Positions 1-6,506 of a stretch of 9,159 bases of DNA are shown here, in pieces. The position numbers and the translations under genes were made by a program. The notes under the pieces are model-generated. The model did not search any database, had not been told where the DNA came from, and worked only from the letters and a program-made list of their open reading frames with translations. Each line of letters opens with the position of its first letter. The first letter of the stretch is position 1. The stretch comes from UBA3071 sp965369635. GTDB lineage: Bacteria; Chloroflexota; Anaerolineae; UBA3071. The DNA lies in NCBI GenBank assembly GCA_965369635.1, contig CBDURC010000124.1:1-9159 (forward strand), written 5' to 3'.

Positions 1-64
1 CGAGGCTAGCTTTGTGCTGCCTCACGCCGGGATCAGGTGTCGAAAACAGGCTTAGTGCGGCAGA

Positions 65-130
65 TTGGTAAACTGGGAAATTGGTAGATTGGTAGATTGG
101 TGACCAATGTACCAATCTACCAGTTTCCCA
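65..130. repeat. Palindromic array of 8-bp repeats forming a long hairpin just after the hdrA stop
   Basis: Directly next to the hdrA stop codon (131-133) lies an array of degenerate 8-bp units: on the plus strand about four copies of TTGGTAGA-like units (65-96), then the inverted form CCAATCTA. Arms 74-101 and 103-130 pair at 26 of 28 positions, leaving almost no loop (centre GGTGACC). In the transcript this would be a strong stem, but no run of U follows, so it is not a canonical intrinsic terminator. It may protect the mRNA 3' end or simply be a repeat element. The same 8-bp family recurs inside hdrA at 1028-1123. Bases 1-64 show no gene or other site that I can support. Confidence 0.85.
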
Positions 131-3100
131 CTACGCTGGCACCAGTTCGGCTGGCATTAGCTCCCGCAAATCCAGTAGCGCTCCGATCTTTACCTCCATC
201 TGCTCGTCGGTGCAGTGCATGAGCTGGATGGCCCTGGCTGGGCACTCGGCGACGCAGATGCCACACCCCCGGCACTGCGCCACCTCGATCTCCGCTGCAC
301 CGACGATGCCACCCACGCCCATCAATTCGTGGCTGATGCGCGGGATGCCGTAGGGACACACCCGCACACAGGTCAGGCAGGCGGTGCATTTCGCAGCATC
401 CACCTGGGCCACGGCACCCCCCACGCTGAGAGTATCCTTGCTGAGGATGGTCGCCGCCCGAGCGGCCGCGGCCTGCGCCTGCACCACCGCCTCGCCGACG
501 AACTTCGGATAGTGCGCCAGGCCCGCCATGTAGATGCCTTCGGTGGCGAAATCCACCGGACGCAGCTTGACGTGCGCTTCCAGGAAGAACCCATCGAGGC
601 CGCGGGAGACCTTGAGCGCCGTCGCCAACTCCTTGGCTCCCTCCGCAGGCACTATCGGATTGCTGAGCACCAGCAGGTCAGGTGTCAGCGTGATCCACCC
701 GCCGAATGTTGGCTCCCACGCTCGCACTTGTAGCTCTTGCTGATCACGTGTTGCGTGTTGCGTGTTGCGTGTCACCAACTCCACCTGCGGCTTGTGTTCA
801 TTGTCGTAGCGCATGAAGAGCACGCCCTTCTCCCGCGCCTCGGTGTACAGCCGCTCCTTGAAGCCATAGGTGCGGATGTCGCGGTACAGCACGGTGATGC
901 GAGCGTCAGGGTTCAACTCCTTGAGCTTCAGGGCATTCTTAAGCGCTGTGGTGCAGCAGATGCGGCTGCAATACTTCTCGGCGGGGCCCACACATAGTAT
1001 CATCACGATATTGTCTGGTGGATTGGTGGGCTGGTCACCGGCCTCCCTGTCTACCAATCTGCCAGTTTCCCAGTTTGCCAACTTACCAGTTTCCCAATCT
1101 ACCGGTCTGCCAGTTCCCCAGTCTGTCAGCAATGCCTCGAACTCCTGCCCCGTCACCACCCGTGGGTCTTCGCCGTACAGATACTCCGTCCCCCTATACT
1201 CCTGCCCGCCGGTGGCGACGACGGTCACGCCGTGGCGTACCTCGAATTCCTCAACGAGGCCCACACCGTTGAGCCCACGCAGGCGGCTGGTGAAGTTGCC
1301 ACGATAGCCGCTGTGCTCCACCATCTCCGTGTTCAGGTGAACGTTGACCAGCGGCTCCGCCTCCACGCGAGCGACCAACTCCTGCAAATACGCCTGAGGA
1401 TCATTTCCTCCAGTACCTGATCCCTGATCTCCAATACCTACATAGATGTGCCGCAGATTGCCGCCCAGCTCCTCCTCCCGCTCTACCAGATGCACGGGGA
1501 AGCCCTGCTCGGCCAGCGAGAGCGCCACGGTCATCCCCGCCGCGCCGCCGCCCAGCACCAGCGCCATCTTCTGCACCGGTATGGACACCTTGTGCAGCGG
1601 CTGCAAGCGGGCCGCCCGGGCCACCGCCATGCGCACCAGGCCCTCAGCTTTCTCCGTGGCTGCCTCCTGGTCGTGCGAATGTACCCAGGAGCACTGGTTG
1701 CGAATATTGGCCATCTCGAAGAGGTAGGGATTGAGCCCCGCCATGCGGATGCTATCCCGGAATAGCGACTCATGGGTAAGCGGCGTGCAAGAGGCGACTA
1801 CCACGCGGTTCAAGTCGTGCTCCTCCACCTGCTCGGTGATGTGAGCAATGGAGTCCTGCGAACAGGTGTAGAGGTTGCGCTCGGCGTGCACCACGTAGGG
1901 CAGCGTCCTGGCGTATTCCTCCACTCCCTCCACGTCCAGGAAACCGGCGATGTTAGAACCGCAGTGGCAAATGAAGACACCGATACGCGGCTCCTCGTCG
2001 CTCACATCCCGTTCCGGGGGATACTCCTCTTCTCGCACCAGCGTGCCCCGCGCCCCAGCCAGCAGCATCTCGGCGCAGGTCGCTGCCCCACTCGCCTCCA
2101 CCACCGTCTCGGGGATGTCCTTCGGCTCGACGAAGGTGCCGCAGGCATAGATGCCGGGCCGACTGGTGCGCAGAGGATCGAACGGTGAGGTGCAGCAGAA
2201 ACCATGCTCATCCAGCTCGATGCCCAGATTGCGGCCCAGTTGCCGCGCGCTCTCAGATATTTCCACGCCCACGGAGAGCACGACCAGGTCGAATTCCTCT
2301 TCAGTGATCGATGATCGATGATCGGTGATCAGACCCGATTGCTGATCACCAGTATCCAATACCTGATCACTAACACCTGATCCCCGGTCCCTGACATACC
2401 GCACGATGACGTTGTGGCTCTTGGGGTCTTCCCTGAGCTCGGAAACCCGACAGCGAACATACTCGATACCGTACTTATGCTGCGCCCGCCGGTAGTACTC
2501 CAGGTAACCCTTACTGAAGGCCCGCATGTCCATCATGAACACCTTGATCTGCGTATCGGGCTCATGCTCGCAGGCCATGATGGCCTCTTTGGTGGCGTAC
2601 ATGCAGCAGATGGACGAGCAATAGTCATGCTCCTGATCGCGGGAACCAACGCACTGCAGGAAAGCGATCTTGCGGGGCCGCTCGTGATCGGAGAGCCGTT
2701 TGACGTGGCCGAAGGTGGGGCCAGAGGCAGAAAGCAACCGCTCGAACTGCAGCGCGGTGAGCACGTTGGGATAGCGACCAAAGCCCAACTCCTCCGCCAC
2801 GTGAGCGTCATAAGCCTGGTAGCCCGGAGCCAGGATGATCGCCCCCACGTCCAATGTCTCGACGCGATCCACCATGTCATGGTTAATGGCATCGGCGCCG
2901 CAGGTGTACCAGCAACTCAGGCACTCGGAGCAGTGACCGCAGGCCAGGCAGCGCGCCGCTTCCTTTTGGGCCAGCTCCTCGTTATAGCCCAAATCCACCT
3001 CGGCGAAACTGCGGCGGCGCGTCTCCACGTCCAGCGCGGGCATGCGCACCCGCGGCTGGCGCACGATCTCGCCATGCTCCAGCTTGTCCCTCACATCTTC

Positions 3101-4924
3101 CGGAGTGAGTTCGACGACCGGCAGATCTGGCTTGGGCCCTGTCTCCAGTTCCTCACCTCGCAGGTAGCGATCAATGGATTCCGCCGCCTGATGGCCCGCG
3201 GCCACCGCCTCCACCACGAAGGCGGTGCCACTTACGCTGTCACCGGCAGCGAAGACCCCTGGCCGCGTGGCCGCCAGGGTGTTGGGATTGACCGCCACCG
3301 TGCCGCGGCGAGTGACGCCCACACCCGCATCCTCGGGGATCCAGGCCAACCCGGCCGCCTGACCGATAGAGAAGATGATGGTATCGCACTCGATGACATG
3401 CTCGGACTCGGGCACTGTCTCCAGGTGCAACCGCCCCTCGGCGTCAAACTCCATGAAAGCCACATTCTGGCATTCGATGCTGGCCACGTGGCTGTTGCCA
3501 TCGCTGAGAATACGCTGGAAGGAGAGACCAGGATGCACGATCACCCCCTCCGCCTCGGCATGCTCTATCTCCCACGCATGGGCAGGCATCTTCTCGCGGC
3601 TTTCCAGGCAGGCCAGGTGCACCTCCGGCACCCCCAGCCGCACGGCGGTGCGCGCCACGTCAAAGGCCACGTTGCCGCCGCCCAGCACCACCACCTTCTT
3701 GCCCAGTTTGGGCGGCTCACCCAACCGCACCTCCCGCAGGAAGATGGTGTTGAGCAGCACCCCCTCCAGGTCCGCACCGGGGATGGGCAGTCTCTTGCCC
3801 ACGTGCGCTCCCACGGCGATAAGCACGGCGTCGAAACCCTGCTCGAACAGAGTGTCCAGATCCTCCACGCGGTGGCTCAGCCTCAGCTCCACGCCCTCGT
3901 CCAAGATATCCTGAACCTCCCGCTCGATGATCCAGGAAGGAAGGCGGTACTCGGGCACGCCGACGCGCAGCATGCCGCCAGCCACGGGCAGCGCCTCGAA
4001 GACCGTCACGCCATAGCCAGCACGCACCAGGTCACGGGCCGCGCTGAGCCCGCACGGGCCGGCACCGACGATGGCCACGTTCTCTGGCCGCGTGTGCTCC
4101 GCCCGCGGCACCGGCTCCCGCGGCGCCTTGTACACCATGTCCGTGACAAAGCGCTTGAGAGCAGCGATGGCCAGCGGCTCGTCCACCAGGTTGCGGTTGC
4201 AGGCGTCCTCGCAGCGGTGGTTACAGATGCGCCCGCAGATGCCGGGAAAGGGATTGTCTTCCTTGATGACCCGCAGCGCGTCTTTGTAGCGCCCCTCGCG
4301 GATCAGGGCGATGTACCCTTGGGCGCGCTGGCCGGTGGGACAGGCGTCGCGACATGGGGAGATGCCCAGCTTGTCAATGATGAAGGCATTGGGCACCGCC
4401 TGGGGGTAGAGGCGGTACATGGCGCGCCGTTCCTTCAGCCCTTCCTCGTAGACGTTGAAGCGGTCGGGGATGATGACCGGGCAGACCTCCACGCACTCGC
4501 CGCAGCCAGTGCATCTATCCACGTCAATATAGCGCGCCTTGCGCCGCATCGTGACCGTGAAATTGCCCGCTTCCCCTGCCAGCCCCAGCACATCCGTATC
4601 GGTAAGGATATCTATGTTGGGGTGCCGCCCTACCCCTACCAGCTTGGGGGAGACGATGCACATAGCACAGTCATTGGTGGGGAAAGTCTTGTCCAGTTGG
4701 GCCATGTGGCCGCCGATGGCGGACTGGCTCTCCACCAGGTAGACCTTGAAGCCGGCCTCGGCCAGGTCCAACGAGGCCTGCATGCCGCCGATCCCGCCGC
4801 CCACGACCATCACCGCGCCCACGACATCGCCGTGGGTGGATTCGATGTTGCTCTCCCTATCGTGCATCATGAACCGGTTCCCGTTGCAAGTCTGAGTCAG
4901 CCATATCTGCTCCCCTTCTACCAT
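131..4924 (-). CDS. hdrA: HdrA-like iron-sulfur flavoprotein with internal GltD/NfnB-like NAD(P)H module (tandem HdrA fusion)
   Basis: A 1597-residue cytoplasmic electron-transfer flavoprotein of the heterodisulfide reductase subunit A family. Visible order: FAD fold GGGIGG (42-47); HdrA motif CAMCIVSPKL (86-95); [4Fe-4S] motif C138/C141/C144/C148; GltD-like N-terminal Fe-S domain (C191, C195, C230, C234, C238, C242); FAD fold GAGPCG (287-292) and NAD(P) fold GGGNVA (415-420); Cys cluster 659-675; HdrA Cys motif C758, C769, C773, C774; HdrA N-terminal-type domain from about 980 (C986, C988, C1021, C1046, C1078); third FAD fold GGGAAG (1125-1130); C1311, C1319, C1323, C1324; two C-terminal ferredoxin motifs (1513-1523, 1551-1561). 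E441 after the NAD(P) fold replaces the arginine usual in NADPH-type GltD, which hints at NADH. Inferred role: electron bifurcation or confurcation in the Wood-Ljungdahl methyl branch. Four repeat-derived linkers interrupt it. Start uncertain: ATG 4924 has no well-spaced SD; ATG 4870 has a weak one. Confidence 0.93.
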   Translation of the reverse strand: MVEGEQIWLTQTCNGNRFMMHDRESNIESTHGDVVGAVMVVGGGIGGMQASLDLAEAGFKVYLVESQSAIGGHMAQLDKTFPTNDCAMCIVSPKLVGVGRHPNIDILTDTDVLGLAGEAGNFTVTMRRKARYIDVDRCTGCGECVEVCPVIIPDRFNVYEEGLKERRAMYRLYPQAVPNAFIIDKLGISPCRDACPTGQRAQGYIALIREGRYKDALRVIKEDNPFPGICGRICNHRCEDACNRNLVDEPLAIAALKRFVTDMVYKAPREPVPRAEHTRPENVAIVGAGPCGLSAARDLVRAGYGVTVFEALPVAGGMLRVGVPEYRLPSWIIEREVQDILDEGVELRLSHRVEDLDTLFEQGFDAVLIAVGAHVGKRLPIPGADLEGVLLNTIFLREVRLGEPPKLGKKVVVLGGGNVAFDVARTAVRLGVPEVHLACLESREKMPAHAWEIEHAEAEGVIVHPGLSFQRILSDGNSHVASIECQNVAFMEFDAEGRLHLETVPESEHVIECDTIIFSIGQAAGLAWIPEDAGVGVTRRGTVAVNPNTLAATRPGVFAAGDSVSGTAFVVEAVAAGHQAAESIDRYLRGEELETGPKPDLPVVELTPEDVRDKLEHGEIVRQPRVRMPALDVETRRRSFAEVDLGYNEELAQKEAARCLACGHCSECLSCWYTCGADAINHDMVDRVETLDVGAIILAPGYQAYDAHVAEELGFGRYPNVLTALQFERLLSASGPTFGHVKRLSDHERPRKIAFLQCVGSRDQEHDYCSSICCMYATKEAIMACEHEPDTQIKVFMMDMRAFSKGYLEYYRRAQHKYGIEYVRCRVSELREDPKSHNVIVRYVRDRGSGVSDQVLDTGDQQSGLITDHRSSITEEEFDLVVLSVGVEISESARQLGRNLGIELDEHGFCCTSPFDPLRTSRPGIYACGTFVEPKDIPETVVEASGAATCAEMLLAGARGTLVREEEYPPERDVSDEEPRIGVFICHCGSNIAGFLDVEGVEEYARTLPYVVHAERNLYTCSQDSIAHITEQVEEHDLNRVVVASCTPLTHESLFRDSIRMAGLNPYLFEMANIRNQCSWVHSHDQEAATEKAEGLVRMAVARAARLQPLHKVSIPVQKMALVLGGGAAGMTVALSLAEQGFPVHLVEREEELGGNLRHIYVGIGDQGSGTGGNDPQAYLQELVARVEAEPLVNVHLNTEMVEHSGYRGNFTSRLRGLNGVGLVEEFEVRHGVTVVATGGQEYRGTEYLYGEDPRVVTGQEFEALLTDWGTGRPVDWETGKLANWETGRLVDREAGDQPTNPPDNIVMILCVGPAEKYCSRICCTTALKNALKLKELNPDARITVLYRDIRTYGFKERLYTEAREKGVLFMRYDNEHKPQVELVTRNTQHATRDQQELQVRAWEPTFGGWITLTPDLLVLSNPIVPAEGAKELATALKVSRGLDGFFLEAHVKLRPVDFATEGIYMAGLAHYPKFVGEAVVQAQAAAARAATILSKDTLSVGGAVAQVDAAKCTACLTCVRVCPYGIPRISHELMGVGGIVGAAEIEVAQCRGCGICVAECPARAIQLMHCTDEQMEVKIGALLDLRELMPAELVPA
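741..774. repeat. 7-bp tandem repeat inside hdrA (CGTGTTG x4)
   Basis: Four consecutive 7-bp units CGTGTTG (747-774, last copy diverged), preceded by TGATCA. They lie in frame within hdrA and encode roughly residues 1384-1395, a Thr/Gln/Arg-rich linker. The linker sits between the strand ending VELV and the strand starting LQVRAW in the second HdrA module. The frame stays open through it. Confidence 0.85.
1028..1123. repeat. 8-bp degenerate tandem repeat inside hdrA, read as four 8-residue peptide repeats
   Basis: The plus strand shows units of the form CCARTYTN (for example CCAGTTTC, CCAGTTTG, CCAATCTA, CCGGTCTG) at exact 8-bp spacing. Three units make 24 bp, so the coding strand yields an 8-residue peptide repeat: DWGTGRPV, DWETGKLA, NWETGRLV, DREAGDQP (residues 1268-1299). 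It is the same 8-bp family as the hairpin after the hdrA stop at 65-130. The insertion lies just before the conserved ILCVG strand of the second HdrA module. Confidence 0.88.
1415..1442. repeat. Short 7-bp GATCAGG-type repeat inside hdrA
   Basis: Two 7-bp units CTGATCC and CTGATCT flanked by CCAATACCT and CAGTACCTG, the same words as in the 2305-2395 repeat. They encode a Gly/Asp/Ser-rich linker at residues 1162-1171, right after the dinucleotide-binding fold of the second HdrA module. It is the weakest of the four in-gene repeats when taken alone, but its words match the larger one. Confidence 0.6.
2303..2395. repeat. GATC-rich 7-bp repeat block inside hdrA
   Basis: It starts with near-perfect 7-bp units TGATCGA, TGATCGA, TGATCGG, TGATCAG, then more diverged CTGATCA and CCTGATCC words. 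In hdrA it encodes a hydrophilic linker (about residues 844-874) between the strand ending VRYVRD and the conserved EEEFDLVVLSVG strand of the first HdrA module. This position corresponds to that of the 741-774 repeat in the second module. Confidence 0.8.
4910..4917 (-). promoter_or_regulatory. Strong Shine-Dalgarno-like site near the hdrA start that serves an out-of-frame ATG
   Basis: AAGGGGAG lies 5 nt before an ATG at 4904-4902 that is not in the hdrA frame. That ATG opens a 15-codon ORF ending with TAG at 4859-4857. The two in-frame hdrA starts (ATG 4924; tandem ATGs 4870 and 4867) have weaker sites. The tandem ATGs fall inside the short ORF. The site therefore makes the annotated hdrA start uncertain and raises the possibility of a leader ORF, though chance is also plausible. 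Confidence 0.35.
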
Positions 4925-5086
4925 CCGCCAAGCAATCCCCTGGGCAAGGAGTGGAGCATCACTTCATCACCAATGGGAGATACTTCTCTTCCTGTAGAGT
5001 TCTCTCAATGAGTAGCAACAATGGTCAGAATCTTCACGCCGACGCTTTCCCTCGAAGATGTTAAGAGAGGATTGCTCTTGTTTGGT

Positions 5087-5116
5087 AAGAAAAAGGGCGG
5101 CGTGATTCGCCGCCCT
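5087..5116 (-). terminator. Rho-independent terminator of folD
   Basis: On the minus strand, 24 nt after the folD stop, GGGCGGCG pairs perfectly with CGCCGCCC (8 bp, arms 5108-5115 and 5095-5102, loop AATCA), with one further A before the stem. It is followed by TTTTTCTT. This is a classic intrinsic terminator and it implies that hdrA (start near 4924) has its own promoter. The 160 bp between terminator and hdrA show no convincing -35/-10 pair; the best is TTGAGA with a 17-bp spacer to a poor AAGTAT. Confidence 0.93.
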
Positions 5117-5139
5117 CGCTATCGTCACGCCAACGCACT

Positions 5140-6033
5140 CTACTCCAGCCCCAGCCGCTGCAGGCGGTAGTGGAAGGCAGTGAGGGTATTGTTGAGCAGC
5201 ATGGCAATGGTCATAGGGCCCACACCACCAGGCACCGGCGTGATAGCACCCGCCACCTCCATGGCCTCATCGAAGGCCACGTCTCCCACCAGCCGGTAGC
5301 CTCGCTTGGCCGTGGGATCGTCCACACGGTTGATGCCCACGTCAATGACCGTGGCTCCTGGCTTGATCCAGTCACCGCGGATCATCTCCGGACGACCGAT
5401 GGCAGCCACCACGATGTCAGCGCGACGAACCGTTTCGGGCAGGTCACGCGTGCGGGAGTGGCAAATAGTGACTGTGGCGTTGCGGTTGCGCAGCAGCCCG
5501 GCCACAGGGATACCCACGATGTTGCTACGGCCCACCACCACTGCCTCCGCTCCCTCCATTTCCGCCCCCGCCTCATCCATCAGCACTATGATGCCGGCCG
5601 GCGTGCAGGGCACAAAGAGAGGGTCCCGTCCCTTCATGACCAGACGGCCAATGTTGATAGGATGGAAGCCATCCACGTCCTTGTGCAGGCTGATGACCGC
5701 CAGGATCGCTTCATCGTCCAGGTGTCTGGGCAGCGGCAACTGCACCAGGATGCCATCAATACTGTCGTCTTCGTTCAGCTCCCGCACCAACCCCTCCACC
5801 TCTTCCTGGCTGGCGTTTTCCGGCAGCAAGGGCTTTGTGGAATAGATACCCGCTTTCTCGCAGGCCCTGCCTTTGCTCCGCACGTAGAACTGTGAAGCAG
5901 GGTCTTCGCCGACCAACACGGTGGCCAGCCCCGGCACCAGGCCGTGCTTTGCTTTCAGAGCGGCTACCTCATCGGCGATTTCCTGGCGGACGCGCGCCGC
6001 GATGGCCTTGCCGTCAATGATCTTCGCTGTCAT
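5140..6033 (-). CDS. folD: Bifunctional methylene-H4folate dehydrogenase / methenyl-H4folate cyclohydrolase (FolD)
   Basis: This 297-residue cytoplasmic enzyme interconverts 10-formyl-, 5,10-methenyl- and 5,10-methylene-tetrahydrofolate, normally with NADP(H). In this setting it serves the methyl branch of the Wood-Ljungdahl pathway. The catalytic residues stand at the family positions: Y50 and K54 in YVRSK, Q98 in LVQLPLP, D121 in KDVDGFHP. The cofactor-fold signature VVGRSNIVGIPV and the C-terminal motif ITPVPGGVGPMT are intact, and the length is typical. The ORF is open for 28 more codons upstream, but that part falls in a palindrome. I choose ATG 6033 because AGGAGAG lies just before it and MTAKIIDGK is the usual FolD beginning. 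It is followed by a strong terminator, so it ends its transcription unit. Confidence 0.98.
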   Translation of the reverse strand: MTAKIIDGKAIAARVRQEIADEVAALKAKHGLVPGLATVLVGEDPASQFYVRSKGRACEKAGIYSTKPLLPENASQEEVEGLVRELNEDDSIDGILVQLPLPRHLDDEAILAVISLHKDVDGFHPINIGRLVMKGRDPLFVPCTPAGIIVLMDEAGAEMEGAEAVVVGRSNIVGIPVAGLLRNRNATVTICHSRTRDLPETVRRADIVVAAIGRPEMIRGDWIKPGATVIDVGINRVDDPTAKRGYRLVGDVAFDEAMEVAGAITPVPGGVGPMTIAMLLNNTLTAFHYRLQRLGLE

Positions 6034-6053
6034 GAATCTCTCCTGTCGGTAGT

Positions 6054-6184
6054 TTGGCAATGTCACATCAGGTTCGTAGTAGCACACAGAGCGCAGCAGA
6101 GTGCGGTCTCGCGCCACTCTGCTCCGCTCCGTGCCACACTACGAGCCTCTCTCCGTGCTACGACGCGGAATGTGACATTGCCAA
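6054..6184. repeat. 131-bp imperfect palindrome upstream of folD
   Basis: The outer arms 6054-6068 and 6170-6184 are a perfect 15-bp inverted repeat (TTGGCAATGTCACAT). Inner arms 6074-6103 and 6115-6144 pair at 24 of 30 positions around an 11-nt loop. A bulge of about 25 nt (6145-6169) lies on one side only. As RNA it would form a long stem ending about 10 nt before the folD Shine-Dalgarno. It could be a small inverted-repeat mobile element (MITE-like) or a structured leader. No target-site duplication is obvious and no transposase is present. Confidence 0.85.
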
Positions 6185-6199
6185 GATAGCCCTCTATGT

Positions 6200-6227
6200 C
6201 AGGGTGCTACGTGCTCGGTGCCGCGTG
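6200..6227. repeat. 7-bp tandem repeat CNNNGTG x4 in the acsE-folD gap
   Basis: CAGGGTG, CTACGTG, CTCGGTG, CCGCGTG follow each other at exact 7-bp spacing, next to the palindrome. The pattern resembles the 7-bp CGTGTTG array found inside hdrA (747-774). It has no coding role here that I can see. Confidence 0.6.
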
Positions 6228-6287
6228 CACACTAGCTCCAATGGCGCCCTCGGGTAGGTGGAAGGTAACAACCCAACCTCCCTCCAA

Positions 6288-6491
6288 CTACAGTTCCCAA
6301 GTAGAAGACTGCGCAGACGCCCGCGACTGGAAGACCGCACTGTCCGGCGTGGACGCCGGCACGACGAGGGTAGCCTTGCCTCCCCTCATCTCCAGTTCCA
6401 CCGCATCGCAGCCCGCCTCCCAGCGGCAAGCGCCTTCCCTCTCCAGGCTAGGCTCACCGATGAAGGCATCGCGCAGATTCCAGCGTTTCAA
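6288..6491 (-). CDS. Possible small protein, 67 codons, unrecognised
   Basis: An ORF directly downstream of acsE and in the same frame as its TAA stop (6509-6507), starting at TTG 6491 with GAGG about 6 nt upstream. The middle (LRDAFIGEPSLEREGACRW and VELEMRGGKATLVVP) reads like a real soluble, beta-rich protein, and codon choice resembles the neighbours. The last 15 residues are Ser/Ala-rich and less protein-like. It has two cysteines and no membrane segment. I do not recognise the family. It could be a genuine small gene, a decayed remnant, or noncoding. AcsE itself ends where its family ends, so a mere readthrough is unlikely. Confidence 0.35.
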   Translation of the reverse strand: MKRWNLRDAFIGEPSLEREGACRWEAGCDAVELEMRGGKATLVVPASTPDSAVFQSRASAQSSTWEL

Positions 6492-6506
6492 GTCTCGCCT
6501 CTGGCG

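Noticed and set aside
741..774. CRISPR array or binding-site iterons
   Set aside because: The units are only 7-8 bp and directly adjacent with no spacers, and they are translated as part of hdrA.
2414..5011. 865-codon open frame on the plus strand
   Set aside because: It lies fully opposite hdrA, has no recognisable motif, and is rich in His/Arg/Gln as expected for an antisense read of a GC-rich gene.
5140..5895. Plus-strand ORFs opposite folD (for example 5170-5895 and 5306-5845)
   Set aside because: They are antisense to a complete, fully conserved folD and have no own motifs.
6034..6117. 28-residue N-terminal extension of FolD
   Set aside because: It runs into the palindrome; the SD and the family start both support ATG 6033.
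6034..6184. Tetrahydrofolate riboswitch upstream of folD
   Set aside because: The position is tempting, but the sequence is a simple long inverted repeat and I see none of the conserved internal-loop and pseudoknot elements of known THF riboswitches.
6232..6429. 65-codon minus-strand ORF
   Set aside because: It overlaps the better 67-codon ORF in another frame and its Gly/Arg/Cys-rich composition is typical of noncoding frames.
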